From assembly GCA_041395325.1 (NCBI GenBank), contig JAWLAT010000007.1, forward strand, positions 148,827 to 212,826: a stretch of 64,000 nucleotides of DNA, written 5' to 3'. Position 1 is the first letter of the stretch. Each line of letters opens with the position of its first letter. Made by a program: the position numbers and the translations under genes. Shown in pieces: positions 17,668 to 26,083 of this stretch. The notes beneath the pieces were generated by a model. That model saw nothing but the letters and a program-made list of their open reading frames with translations, did not search any database and was not told where the DNA came from. Source of the stretch: JAWLAT01 sp041395325 (GTDB lineage: Bacteria > Pseudomonadota > Gammaproteobacteria > Xanthomonadales > SZUA-5).

Positions 17668-18983
17668 ATGCGTTGGCAGGGATGGGCGGGCCTGGCGGCC
17701 GCTTTGTGGTGCAGCGGAGCGACGGCGGTAGCGGGTGACACAGTCCAGCTACGTCTGCACGGATCGAACACGGTAGGCAGTGAACTGGCGCCGGCCCTGG
17801 TGCAGCATGGGCGGCGTCGATGGGAGTGGGTCCATTGAGCGACCAGCGCCAGGCGGCCGAGGAACGTCGTCTGAGTGGCGCGGGCCCGGCGGGTCAACGC
17901 TGGGAGGTGGACATCCACAGCCACGGGTCGAGCACCGGCTTCGCTGACCTGCTGGCCGGACGATCGGAGTTGTGGATGTCGTCCCGACCGGTTCGTCGGA
18001 GCGAAGTGGAACAGGCGCGGTTGATCGGTCGCCTGGATCATCCGACGCTGGAACATGTGATTGCACTGGACGGATTGGCGGTTGTTGTCTCCCCAGGCAA
18101 CCCACTGGCGGCATTGGACCTGCAGCAGCTGCGCGATCTTTTTACCGGACGCATCCGAAACTGGTCTCAGCTCGGTGGCCCCAACTTGCCGGTCCACGTT
18201 TACGCTCGCGATGAGCGCTCGGGTACCTGGGATACCTTCAGTAGCCTGGTGCTCGATGGCTCGCCGCTGGCCTCCGCTGCGCAACGCTACGAAAGCAACG
18301 CTGAGCTGACGGCCGCCGTGGCGGCCGATGATGGCGGCATCGGCTTTACCGGTCTGGCCGCGGTGGGCTCGGCGCGTCCCATAGCCGTGCATGCCGAACA
18401 AACTCCGGCCCTGTTGCCCGACCCGCATACCGTGGCCACCGAGGACTACTTGCTGGCCCGCCGGCTGTTTCTCTACCACGCCGAGAATGCCAGTGAGCCG
18501 GTGCGGCAGCTGGTGGACTTCGCGCTCAGCCCGGCCGGGCAGGCCGTGGTCGAGCGGGTGGGTTACGTGGCCTTGCAGATTCGTGCGGTGCCCGAGGCTC
18601 CCCGTGACGGCGCGCCTGCGGAGTATCAGCAACTGGTGACAGGGGCCGATCGGCTCAGCGTGAACTTCCGTTTCGGCAGCGGCTTGAGCCTGCTTGATTC
18701 CAAGGCCGAACGCGACATCCAGCGCCTGGTTGAGTTCATGGCGCAGCCGCAGAATGCCGGACGCGAGCTGGTCGTGGCCGGATTTGCCGACAGCAGCGAG
18801 GGCTCACCCTTCTTCGCACTATCGATTTCCAATGACCGCGTCGACTATGTGGCAGAGCGGTTGGCGCGTGCCGGACTCAATCCGCGTGGTGCGTTGGGGT
18901 TCGGGCAGGCTGTCCCGGTGGCGCCAAACTCCAGTGAAGTCGGTCGATTGAAGAATCGGCGCGTCGAGGTCTGGCTGCGCTAG
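17668..18983 (+). CDS. Phosphate-binding (PstS-like) / OmpA fusion protein, one -1 frameshift near 17806
   Basis: About 438 residues if the frameshift is repaired. The signal peptide and first strand (MRWQGWAGLAAALWCSGATA, then LRLHGSNTVGSELAPALVQ) are in one frame. The rest (AWAASMGVGPLSDQRQ onward) is one frame over, as if a single G were lost at about 17806. A PstS-type periplasmic-binding domain follows (STGFADLLAGRSELWMSSRP, ALDGLAVVVSPGNPLAALDL, DERSGTWDTFSS). The C-terminus is an OmpA peptidoglycan-binding domain (NFRFGSGLSLLDSKAERDIQ ... LKNRRVEVWLR). Without repair, an ORF from 17820 would lack the export signal. Probably a wall-bound periplasmic sensor or binder of an oxyanion (inference). 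Confidence 0.82.
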
Positions 18984-19049
18984 GGATGCTCTGGACAAGT
19001 CGCGTGGTGGCCGCCGCCGCAGCCACGGGACTTGTTCAGACCATCCCTA
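18981..19049. repeat. Large imperfect inverted repeat overlapping the OmpA-gene stop codon
   Basis: Two arms of about 26 bp (TAGGGATGCTCTGGACAAGT at the left, GACTTGTTCAGACCATCCCT at the right) have three mismatches and a 15-base GC-rich loop. The left arm begins inside the TAG stop at 18981-18983. It resembles a REP-like extragenic palindrome. It could also act as a terminator or mRNA 3' stabiliser for this gene. Confidence 0.7.
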
Positions 19050-19078
19050 AGACGGCGTCAGCGATCGCACGAGCAGTG

Positions 19079-19103
19079 GGCCCGCTGGGCAACCCAGCGG
19101 GCC
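19079..19103. terminator. Strong hairpin between convergent genes, no U-tract
   Basis: A perfect 11-bp stem (GGCCCGCTGGG, loop CAA, CCCAGCGGGCC) lies 15 bases past the stop of the EF-G-like gene. Neither strand has a clear T-run after it, so termination by this hairpin alone is uncertain. Confidence 0.5.
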
Positions 19104-19118
19104 TTGAGTCGACTTGAC

Positions 19119-21170
19119 TCAGTCTTCCTCGGCCTTCGGGCTCCAGGCGTCCATCAATTGCTTCTGTACCTGCGCCGGCACCGGGTCGTAGTGGCTGAGT
19201 TCCATGCTGTAGCGGCCTTGCCCCTGGGTCATCGCCTTCAGCTCGGTCGGAAACTCGCCGATCTCCGCCTGCGGCACCTGCGCCTGGATCACAATCTCGC
19301 CGCCCTTGATCGAGTCGGTGCCGTTGATGCGGCCACGCTTGCCGGCCAAGGATGTCGTGACATCGCCCATGTAGTGCTCGGGCACCGTGACCTCCATCAG
19401 CACAATGGGCTCCAGCAGGATGGGCCTGGCCTTGGCGATGGCGTCCAGAAAGGCCTTCTTGCCGGCGGTGACAAACGCCACCTCCTTCGAATCCACCGGG
19501 TGATGCTTGCCGTCGTGGACGGTGACTTCGATGTCCTGCAGCGGATAGCCCGCGATGGCACCGCCGTGCAGCACCTGATGGACGCCCTTTTCGACCGCTG
19601 GGATCAGGTTGTGCGGGATGGCGCCGCCGACCACCGCGTCGACGAACTGAAAGCCGGCATCGCGCTCCAGCGGGCGCACTCGCAGCGACACTTCACCAAA
19701 CTGACCGGCACCACCGGTCTGCTTCTTGTGGCGATGGTGACCTTCCGCCTGCATTGACACCGTTTCGCGGTAGGCGATCCGTGGCGGTCGCGTCTGCACA
19801 TCGACGCCGAAGCGATCCCTCAGGCGCTCCAGCATCACGCGCAGGTGCAGGTCACCGAGGCCCATCATCACGGTCTCGTTGAGCTCGGCGTGATGCTCGA
19901 TGCGCAGGCAGGGATCTTCCTCGCCCAGCTTGTGCAGGGCAGTGGACAGCTTCTGCTCCTGGCCGCGCGTCGCAGGCTCGATGGCCAGACCAAACATCGC
20001 CGACGGCATCGCCACCGGGCGCAGATGGAAATGGTCCTCGTCGTGCGAGTCGTGCAGCACCGCGTCGTAATGGATCTCCTCGACCTTGGCGACGGCACAG
20101 ATATCGCCGGCGATGCCCTCGTCGATCTCGCTGTGGTCCTTGCCGAACAGCTTGAACAGATGGCCTACCTTGAAGGGCTTGCGGCCATCGCCGATGTACA
20201 GCTGGGTGTCGCGTCGGACGGTGCCCTGATAGAGCCGGAACACGCTGAGCTTGCCCACGTAGGGGTCGTTGATGATCTTGAAGACATGGCCAACGACATG
20301 CTGGTCCGTATCCGCCTGCACCGTGACGGGCTCGGCGGCGTCACCCTCGCCCTTGAGAAACTCCGGCGGATTGCCTTCGGCGGGATTGGGAAGCAGGCGA
20401 ATGGCCGCGTCCAGCAGTTCCTGAACGCCAGCACCGGTGCGCGCCGAGGTGAAACAGATCGGTACCAGATGGCCTTCGCGCAGGCACTGCTCGAAAGCGT
20501 CGTGCAGCGCTTCGGCACTCAGGCTCTCCTCGCCTTCCTCCAGATAGTGCTCCATCAGGTCCGGATTGACTTCGACGACCTGATCGAGGATCTGCTGATG
20601 GAAGTCGGCAACTGGGCCTAGGTCGCTTTGGCCATCGACATGGAAGAAGCAATCGACCACCGTCGTGGCGTTCTGCGCCGGCAGGTTGATGGGCAGGCAG
20701 ATCTTGCCAAAGCTCTCCTGGATCTCGGCCAGCAAGGCCACCATGTCGACGCCGTCGGCATCGATGCGGTTGACGATGATCATGCGCTCGTTGTGGCGGC
20801 GGGCTGCCCGTTCCATCAGCCGAACGGCACCGTGCTCGACCCCGGCCGCGGCATTGATGACCACGGCGACGGTTTCAACCGCCGCCATCGCTGCCAGTGT
20901 GGGGCCGCGAACGTCGGGGTATCCCGGGGTATCTATCAGGTTGAAGTGGGTGTCCTGAAAATCGAAAGCGGCGACGCTGGTGTTGAGCGAGTGGCCGCAG
21001 TCCTTCTCCATCGGGTCATGATCGGAAACCGTGTTGCCGCGCTCGACGCTGCCGGCACTCTGAATGGCGCCGGCGGCCTGCAGCAGCGCCTCGAACAGGG
21101 TGGTCTTGCCACCGCCGGGATGACCGGCCAGGGCAATATTGCGAATGGTTTCCATGGCAAAACGCGGCAT
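19119..21170 (-). CDS. Elongation factor G-like GTPase (EF-G2 type paralogue)
   Basis: A 683-residue translational-GTPase homologue. It has the non-canonical G1 loop GHPGGGKTTLFEALLQ in place of the usual GHVDHGKTT, G3 LIDTPGYPDVRG, and a G4-like IIVNRIDADGVD instead of NKxD. Domains II-V follow, with IAYRETVSMQAEGHHRHKKQ and GRINGTDSIKGG as in EF-G. The start ATG 21170 is set by GGGGAGG six bases upstream; ATG 21176 directly abuts it. Members of this EF-G-like branch are present beside a standard fusA. They may act in ribosome rescue or recycling, but the function is unproven. Confidence 0.9.
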   Translation of the reverse strand: MPRFAMETIRNIALAGHPGGGKTTLFEALLQAAGAIQSAGSVERGNTVSDHDPMEKDCGHSLNTSVAAFDFQDTHFNLIDTPGYPDVRGPTLAAMAAVETVAVVINAAAGVEHGAVRLMERAARRHNERMIIVNRIDADGVDMVALLAEIQESFGKICLPINLPAQNATTVVDCFFHVDGQSDLGPVADFHQQILDQVVEVNPDLMEHYLEEGEESLSAEALHDAFEQCLREGHLVPICFTSARTGAGVQELLDAAIRLLPNPAEGNPPEFLKGEGDAAEPVTVQADTDQHVVGHVFKIINDPYVGKLSVFRLYQGTVRRDTQLYIGDGRKPFKVGHLFKLFGKDHSEIDEGIAGDICAVAKVEEIHYDAVLHDSHDEDHFHLRPVAMPSAMFGLAIEPATRGQEQKLSTALHKLGEEDPCLRIEHHAELNETVMMGLGDLHLRVMLERLRDRFGVDVQTRPPRIAYRETVSMQAEGHHRHKKQTGGAGQFGEVSLRVRPLERDAGFQFVDAVVGGAIPHNLIPAVEKGVHQVLHGGAIAGYPLQDIEVTVHDGKHHPVDSKEVAFVTAGKKAFLDAIAKARPILLEPIVLMEVTVPEHYMGDVTTSLAGKRGRINGTDSIKGGEIVIQAQVPQAEIGEFPTELKAMTQGQGRYSMELSHYDPVPAQVQKQLMDAWSPKAEED

Positions 21171-21421
21171 AGACATCCTCCCCAAGATGTGGTGAGGGCG
21201 CGCTGTCGCCGCGCCCGCCTGCTGCCGCAGCGGCAGCGGGTCCGGTCAAGACTCACAACTGCGCCCGGTCAGGTCAAGGGCCAATTTGCGGCCGCCGCCG
21301 AAATGCGCAGCTGAATCGCACCCAACCGCACCTGGCCGGATTCAGAAACGATTCAACGGCCAGCCCCTAGCGTGATTTGCGACGGGCACTGAGCCCGCTG
21401 GCCCAATTCAAGGAGGGTGCC

Positions 21422-21991
21422 ATGTACAAGCTGTCCAGGATTGCCATCGCCGCCATTGCCGGCACGAGCATCGGGCTGGCCGGTGCCGCCCACGCGGCCA
21501 ATGATCGATATCGCGACGGCTATGACTTCGCCCGCGTCATCGACGCTCAGCCCATTTTTGAAGACGTCCGCGTCGACGAGCCGCGGCAGGTGTGCTGGGA
21601 CGAGCCGGTGCGCTATGTGGAACGTGGTCACCGCGTGCGCCACGACAATGCCGGATCGGCGGTGCTTGGCGGGCTGATTGGTGGCGTACTCGGCAACCAG
21701 GTCGGTAGCGGCGATGGCCGTCGTGCCGCCACCGCTGCCGGTGTGCTCATCGGTGCGGCCATTGGTGCCGATCAGGGTCGTCGCAACAGCGGCTATCGCG
21801 GTCAGCCGTATCGCGAGACGGTCCGGCACGAGCAGGTCTGTCAGTGGGAGAGTGACTACCGGGTCGAGCGCGAACTGGTTGGCTACGACGTGACCTACGA
21901 CTACAACGGTCATATTGGCCACACCCGTACGCGTGAGGCACCGGGCCAGGAGATCCGTGTCCGGGTTTCGGTTGACCCGGTCGGCTACTGA
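21422..21991 (+). CDS. Glycine-zipper 2TM domain outer-membrane/periplasmic protein
   Basis: A 189-residue exported protein. The signal peptide is MYKLSRIAIAAIAGTSIGLA, with cleavage near AHA-AND. A glycine-zipper 2TM segment (AVLGGLIGGVLGNQVGSGDG, AAGVLIGAAIGADQG) lies at residues 80-120. The C-terminal domain carries CWDEPVRYVERGH earlier and QVCQWESDYRVERELVGYDV later, which may form a disulphide. AAGGAGG precedes ATG 21422. The family resembles the SlyB/17-kDa antigen group, but there is no lipobox. Exact role unknown. Confidence 0.88.
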   Translation: MYKLSRIAIAAIAGTSIGLAGAAHAANDRYRDGYDFARVIDAQPIFEDVRVDEPRQVCWDEPVRYVERGHRVRHDNAGSAVLGGLIGGVLGNQVGSGDGRRAATAAGVLIGAAIGADQGRRNSGYRGQPYRETVRHEQVCQWESDYRVERELVGYDVTYDYNGHIGHTRTREAPGQEIRVRVSVDPVGY

Positions 21992-22013
21992 TCAGCTTTC
22001 CGTTTCATCGCTG

Positions 22014-22040
22014 GCGCCCCGACCCTTCTGGTCGGGGCGC
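22014..22040 (+). terminator. Hairpin terminator of the glycine-zipper gene
   Basis: An 11-bp stem (GCGCCCCGACC paired with GGTCGGGGCGC, loop CTTCT) lies 23 bases after the stop. The downstream sequence TGTCGTTTG is only weakly T-rich. Confidence 0.7.
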
Positions 22041-22099
22041 TGTCGTTTGAGGTGCCAGGTCCAACTCCAGCATCGCGAGGAGGGAGCGCTCCGTCGGGA

Positions 22100-22732
22100 T
22101 CAACGCGGCCGCTGCACGCCCACCGGCAAGTCATCCAGGCGCTGCATTTCCGCGTCGGCAAACCAGTCCGGTTCGCTCAGGGCCTGTGCCAGCATCGGCA
22201 CCGCGTCCTCACCCCAGTACAACTCGCCATGCAGGACGGCCGTAGGCACACCGAATACGCCGGCCGCCAGCGCAGCGTCGCTGTTGTCCCGCAATGCCTG
22301 TTTGACGGACGGATCGGCGCAGGCGGCCGCCGGGTCAGTGATACCGAGCGCTTGCGCGAGTGCCATCGACTGCGCCGGATCACTGGGATCGCGGCCTTCG
22401 GCCCAGACGAAGTCCAGCACGCGCCGGGTAGCCGCGGCATCGGCGCCGGCAGCCTGCAGGAGCCGCAACGTCGTGAGCGGATTGAACGGATGGGCGGGCG
22501 GAAAGCGCAGTTCCAGGCCACGTTGAGCCGCGCGCCAGCGCGCATGGCGATAGGTGAAGCGTCGCTTGGAGGGGATCTCGGCCGGTCCCAGCTGACCATG
22601 CTGCTGCAGCAATCCCGCCAACAGCACCGGACGGGGACGAATACGATCGATCAGATCCCGGGTTTCCATGGCATGCCAGGCCAACCAGGCGAAGGGTGAG
22701 ATGGGATCGAAGTACCAGTCGATCACCGACAT
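22100..22732 (-). CDS. 2-hydroxychromene-2-carboxylate isomerase family protein (DsbA-like)
   Basis: A 210-residue thioredoxin-fold protein. It starts MSVIDWYFDPISPFAWLAWH, the glutathione-site motif of HCCA isomerases (kappa-class GST-like), with a serine in place of the DsbA CxxC. PAHPFNPLTTLRLLQAAG and GVFGVPTAVLHGELYWGEDA are family-typical. The best-known member isomerises 2-hydroxychromene-2-carboxylate in naphthalene breakdown. No such pathway is nearby, so the substrate is open. ATG 22732 lies 5 bases after the stop of the upstream lipoprotein gene and uses its GGAG; the two are probably co-translated. Confidence 0.88.
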   Translation of the reverse strand: MSVIDWYFDPISPFAWLAWHAMETRDLIDRIRPRPVLLAGLLQQHGQLGPAEIPSKRRFTYRHARWRAAQRGLELRFPPAHPFNPLTTLRLLQAAGADAAATRRVLDFVWAEGRDPSDPAQSMALAQALGITDPAAACADPSVKQALRDNSDAALAAGVFGVPTAVLHGELYWGEDAVPMLAQALSEPDWFADAEMQRLDDLPVGVQRPR

Positions 22733-22737
22733 GATTC

Positions 22738-23538
22738 TCACTCCAGGTGCAGTGGGCGCAGATAGGCTTCCCCGGCCTCAACCTGAAGTGAGCCGGCCGA
22801 TGAATCGCCCGGACTCCACAGGCGGTGCGGGTCGGGGTCCCGATCGGCTCGCTGCACCGCATTCTCGATGATGCCGGCGGATCGGACGTCCAGTGCCAGC
22901 TCGGGCCGAGCAGGGAACAGGACTTCCACCAGGGCCGAACTGGCCACGTGACTGTCCTGCGCGGCCGCTGGTGCGAGCAACATCGCGCGTATTTCGCCAC
23001 TGTCCGAGCGCAAGTCCAGCCGCCCGTAGCTGCCCGCCTGTATCTGCCCTGCCTTGGTTCTGGCCGTGAGATTGCCGGCATAGCGTTTGGCCTGGATGCG
23101 ATCATCGCGTGCCTGCAGATCGAGATACTTGAGCGTCGGAACGAATACGGCCAGATCCAGGCGCCCAGGGCGTCCGCGATATCGCGCCCGGGTATCGTCA
23201 TAGATCACCGTCAGCGTGGCGATCGGGCCCTCCTGCCGAAATTCGATCCGCGGCCGGGGGCCGTCGGCGCCATAGATCTGCGCACTCGCCTGGACCCCTA
23301 CGGCCATCGATTTCATCGAACGGACGTTGATCTCGCCGTATTCGTTGATGACGACCAGCTTTTCGATGCCCGCGGCGAATTCATGTCGCTCACGTATGGA
23401 CTCGATCTTCAACTCGTCCGCAGCCAAGTGGTCATCCGCCACAGGTTGAGTACTGGTGCAGGCGCCAAGCAGCAGGGCGGTCAGGGGCCATCCCAGCCAG
23501 CGGAGCGGTCGGAGTGGCGTAGTCGGGGTCAGACGCAT
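22738..23538 (-). CDS. Outer-membrane lipoprotein with DUF4097-like beta-solenoid
   Basis: A 266-residue protein with lipobox LLLGAC (signal WLGWPLTALLLGACTSTQPV), so it is probably lipid-anchored. Mature strands such as LVVINEYGEINVRSMKSMAV, LDLAVFVPTLKYLDLQARD and GRLDLRSDSGEIRAML alternate regularly. That is like the DUF4097 adhesin-type solenoid, in which short strands describe turns of a helix. ATG 23538 is chosen because it leads into the signal peptide. Function unknown. It is followed closely by the isomerase gene. Confidence 0.75.
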   Translation of the reverse strand: MRLTPTTPLRPLRWLGWPLTALLLGACTSTQPVADDHLAADELKIESIRERHEFAAGIEKLVVINEYGEINVRSMKSMAVGVQASAQIYGADGPRPRIEFRQEGPIATLTVIYDDTRARYRGRPGRLDLAVFVPTLKYLDLQARDDRIQAKRYAGNLTARTKAGQIQAGSYGRLDLRSDSGEIRAMLLAPAAAQDSHVASSALVEVLFPARPELALDVRSAGIIENAVQRADRDPDPHRLWSPGDSSAGSLQVEAGEAYLRPLHLE

Positions 23539-23708
23539 CGTGGGTCGGGTTCCAGGTCGGCCAGCGGGCTCACAACGCACTAGCTTAGCCCGCCTGGACA
23601 GGGCCAGCTTCCGACTGCAGGCTGAAACGGCTGGGTCGATTGTCTCGGGTGCGCATCATTCTGTGAGTGATTTCCGGTACTTCATGTGAGGAATGTGCGC
23701 AAAACCCT

Positions 23709-23726
23709 TGATTGGAAAGCCAATCA
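23709..23726. promoter_or_regulatory. Palindrome TGATTGG-N4-CCAATCA upstream of a secreted protein gene
   Basis: A perfect 7-bp inverted repeat in a locally AT-rich patch, about 50 bases before the ATG at 23777. It could be an operator or part of the promoter (TTGATT overlaps its left half). No known regulator can be assigned. Confidence 0.4.
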
Positions 23727-23776
23727 GTGATTAGTTAGCACAGTTGGATCTGCCGCGCACAGGAGCGCTGCCCGTC

Positions 23777-24298
23777 ATGTTCAGTCGTCTGTACAGTTCT
23801 CTGACCGTTGCTGCCCTCAGTATGTTTGGTGGCTCGACGGCCATGGCCGGCCAGCAATGCATGGAAATCATCGAGTTGTATACGACACTCGACTTTTTCC
23901 TGCAGGAGCAGGGCACCGCGCCGGTGAACGGTTGCATGCGCCAACGTTTCCCGGCCAGTACGTCGCTGGTGGAAGGATGGACCTTCGACGAGGGCACTTT
24001 TGCCCAGGGGGATCCAGAAGATCCCAGCAGCTGGAATGCCACCTCGGGCCTCGCGCTGGCCATCGAGGATTGCTACAACGTTCCCACCTGGCCGTTCTTC
24101 CCGCCCGGGACTTGCGGTATTCCGATGCACCCCACTTATGAGGGTGAGTACGATTTCAGCGGCCTGCAGGGGCGCGAGTGGGTGATGCGCTGGAACCTGA
24201 CCACATGCGGCACGCCGCCACAGGGCGAGTTTGAATACAAGGTCCAGGTGGTCAGGCAGGAATACTGTCTGGACCTGCTGATCAACGGCTTCGAGTGA
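23777..24298 (+). CDS. Small secreted protein with C-terminal INGFE tail, 173 aa
   Basis: The signal peptide is MFSRLYSSLTVAALSMFGGS, with cleavage near AMA-GQQC. The mature protein has several cysteines (QQCMEII, VNGCMRQRF, EDCYNVP, GTCGIP, TTCGTPP, EYCLDLL), which suggests disulphides. It ends YCLDLLINGFE, matching the tails of the 12930-15827 and 62444-62743 products. No catalytic motif was recognised. AGGAG lies 11 bases before ATG 23777. Function unknown. Confidence 0.78.
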   Translation: MFSRLYSSLTVAALSMFGGSTAMAGQQCMEIIELYTTLDFFLQEQGTAPVNGCMRQRFPASTSLVEGWTFDEGTFAQGDPEDPSSWNATSGLALAIEDCYNVPTWPFFPPGTCGIPMHPTYEGEYDFSGLQGREWVMRWNLTTCGTPPQGEFEYKVQVVRQEYCLDLLINGFE

Positions 24299-24475
24299 TT
24301 TCGCTCACGGTGGGCAGGACCGCCGCCTGAGGGCGTCCACACCGTTGCTGCGCCGCGCGCAGCGGTCACCGGTCCGAAGGTGGCGCTGCATTGACTTCGC
24401 CCATTCATCGCACAACGCCGTGTGAACGCGCCATGGTGCGCGCCTGTGCCTGGAAGGACGTTCCGTGATCGGGCT

Positions 24476-25378
24476 CTAGCTGCGCAAGCGACGCAGGGCC
24501 TCGGCGTAGCGCGCCTGGGTGCCGGCGATCACTTCCTCGGGTAGACGGGGGCCGGGGGGCTGCTGGTCCCAACCGATGCGCAGCAGGTGGTCGCGCACGT
24601 ACTGCTTGTCGAACGATGGTGGGCTGCGTCCCGGCAGATATTCGTCAGCCGGCCAGAAGCGAGAGGAGTCCGGTGTCAGCATTTCGTCCATGACGCGCAG
24701 GCTGCCGTCGCGGTCCAGACCGAACTCGAATTTGGTGTCGGCGATCAGAATGCCGCGCTCGGCGGCATGACGGCGTGCATAGGCATACAGGTCCAGCGTG
24801 ACCGAACGCAGTTGCTCGGCCAGGTCGCCACCGACCAGACGCACCAGTTCATCGAAACTCATGGTCTGGTCGTGCTCACCGACGGCAGCCTTGGTCGACG
24901 GTGTGAAGATCGGTTCGGGCAGCAGTTCGGCTTCACGCAGACCGGGACGCAGTCGATGGCCACCGACCTGACCCGTTCGCTGATAGTCCTTCCAGGCCGA
25001 TCCCGCCAGATAGCCGCGGGCAATGGCCTCGGTCGGCACCGGTCGCAGCGCGCGCACGATGACACTGCGCTCTCGCAGCGGTTCGAGATCTATGTCGTCG
25101 GGCAGTTCGCCCTCGAGTTCGGTCGCCAGCAGGTGATTGGGGCACAGGTCCTCGGTCAGCCCGAACCAGTGGTTGGAGAGCTGGGTGAGGATGCGGCCCT
25201 TGCCGGGGATGGGGTCGGGCAGCACCACGTCGAAGGCACTGAGGCGATCGCTGGCGATCATCAGCAGCCGCTCGCCGGGCAGGCGGTAGACATCGCGGAC
25301 CTTGCCGCGGTGCTGCAAGCTCAGGCCGGGCAGATCGAAGGTGCTCGCGCTGGAACTGGCGACGGGGCTGGTGCTCAT
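24476..25378 (-). CDS. purC: Phosphoribosylaminoimidazole-succinocarboxamide synthase
   Basis: A 300-residue SAICAR synthetase of the longer bacterial/yeast-like type. It has LQHRGKVRDVYRLPGERLLM and ASDRLSAFDVVLPDPIPGKG at the N-terminus, then VRALRPVPTEAIARGYLAGS and the ligand region ILIADTKFEFGLD. It joins CAIR and aspartate with ATP hydrolysis in de novo purine synthesis. ATG 25378 begins the conserved part, although the frame stays open upstream. A divergent TATGCT -10-like box lies 33 bases upstream. Confidence 0.97.
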   Translation of the reverse strand: MSTSPVASSSASTFDLPGLSLQHRGKVRDVYRLPGERLLMIASDRLSAFDVVLPDPIPGKGRILTQLSNHWFGLTEDLCPNHLLATELEGELPDDIDLEPLRERSVIVRALRPVPTEAIARGYLAGSAWKDYQRTGQVGGHRLRPGLREAELLPEPIFTPSTKAAVGEHDQTMSFDELVRLVGGDLAEQLRSVTLDLYAYARRHAAERGILIADTKFEFGLDRDGSLRVMDEMLTPDSSRFWPADEYLPGRSPPSFDKQYVRDHLLRIGWDQQPPGPRLPEEVIAGTQARYAEALRRLRS

Positions 25379-25410
25379 GGCACAGGATCGGGTCCGGCCG
25401 CGGGCGGGCG

Positions 25411-25443
25411 AGCATACAACCGCAAAGCGCTTTCCGCTATGCT
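25411..25443. promoter_or_regulatory. Divergent -10-like TATGCT boxes for purC and the HNH gene
   Basis: On the minus strand TATGCT (25411-25416) sits 33 bases before the purC ATG. On the plus strand TATGCT (25438-25443) sits 30 bases before the HNH GTG. The two promoters would be back to back, in a 95-bp intergenic region. Confidence 0.4.
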
Positions 25444-25472
25444 CGGCGCCGTGTTCCAGGTCGGGATTGGCC

Positions 25473-26060
25473 GTGACGGATCTGCACCGCACGCGCGTAC
25501 TGTCACTGGATGCCAGCGGTCGAATCCTCGACTGGATCAGCTGGCAGAGCGCCGTTTGCCTGTATGTCCGTGAAGCCGTCGCCTGGACGCTGGGTGATCC
25601 CTGTCTGACCATCCATGGCGGCCGCTCGAGATTGACGGGGCTGCGCAGCGAGATTGTGCTGCACCCGATCGTGGCCAGCCGATCCCGCCGACGCAACGCG
25701 GCGTTGGACCAGGCGCCGGCATTGAACAACTCTGCGCTGTTCAATCGCGATCGACAGATCTGTCTGTACTGTGGTGTGCATGGCTCTCGCCAGACATTGA
25801 CCCGCGATCATGTGGTGCCCCTGTCCCAGGGTGGCCGCGATGTTTGGCAGAACGTGGTGACGGCGTGCCTGAACTGCAATCTGCGCAAGGGCGGGCGGAC
25901 ACCGCAGCAGGCCGGAATGCCCTTGCTGGCGGTGCCATATCGGCCCAGCTGGGTGGAACATCTGATCCTCAGCAATCGCCATATCCTGGCCGATCAGATG
26001 GAGTTCCTGGTCCACCATCTGCCACGCGACCGCCGCGATCTGAGTTGGTCGCAGGGCTGA
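25473..26060 (+). CDS. HNH endonuclease
   Basis: A 195-residue protein with a complete HNH core: CLYCGVHGSRQTLTRDHVVP, SQGGRDVWQNVVTAC and LNCNLRKGGRTP. It carries two CxxC pairs and the catalytic DHVVP His. The N-terminal 75 residues resemble those of the widespread small HNH proteins (VLSLDASGRILDWISWQSAV). The start at GTG 25473 is favoured by the upstream TATGCT box and by the conserved N-terminus. This housekeeping-type HNH family has no defined role. The gene is not linked to a phage or restriction system here. Confidence 0.9.
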   Translation: MTDLHRTRVLSLDASGRILDWISWQSAVCLYVREAVAWTLGDPCLTIHGGRSRLTGLRSEIVLHPIVASRSRRRNAALDQAPALNNSALFNRDRQICLYCGVHGSRQTLTRDHVVPLSQGGRDVWQNVVTACLNCNLRKGGRTPQQAGMPLLAVPYRPSWVEHLILSNRHILADQMEFLVHHLPRDRRDLSWSQG

Positions 26061-26083
26061 ATCCTTCCAACAAGGGCAATCGG

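Noticed and set aside
17820..18983. A non-exported 387-residue OmpA-family protein starting at 17820
   Set aside because: The missing strand HGSNTVGSELAPALVQ and a signal peptide lie directly upstream one frame over, so a frameshift explains it better.
18981..19049. tRNA or riboswitch in the 18981-19049 hairpin
   Set aside because: A single long stem with one loop; no cloverleaf, no T-loop sequence and no ligand-binding consensus.
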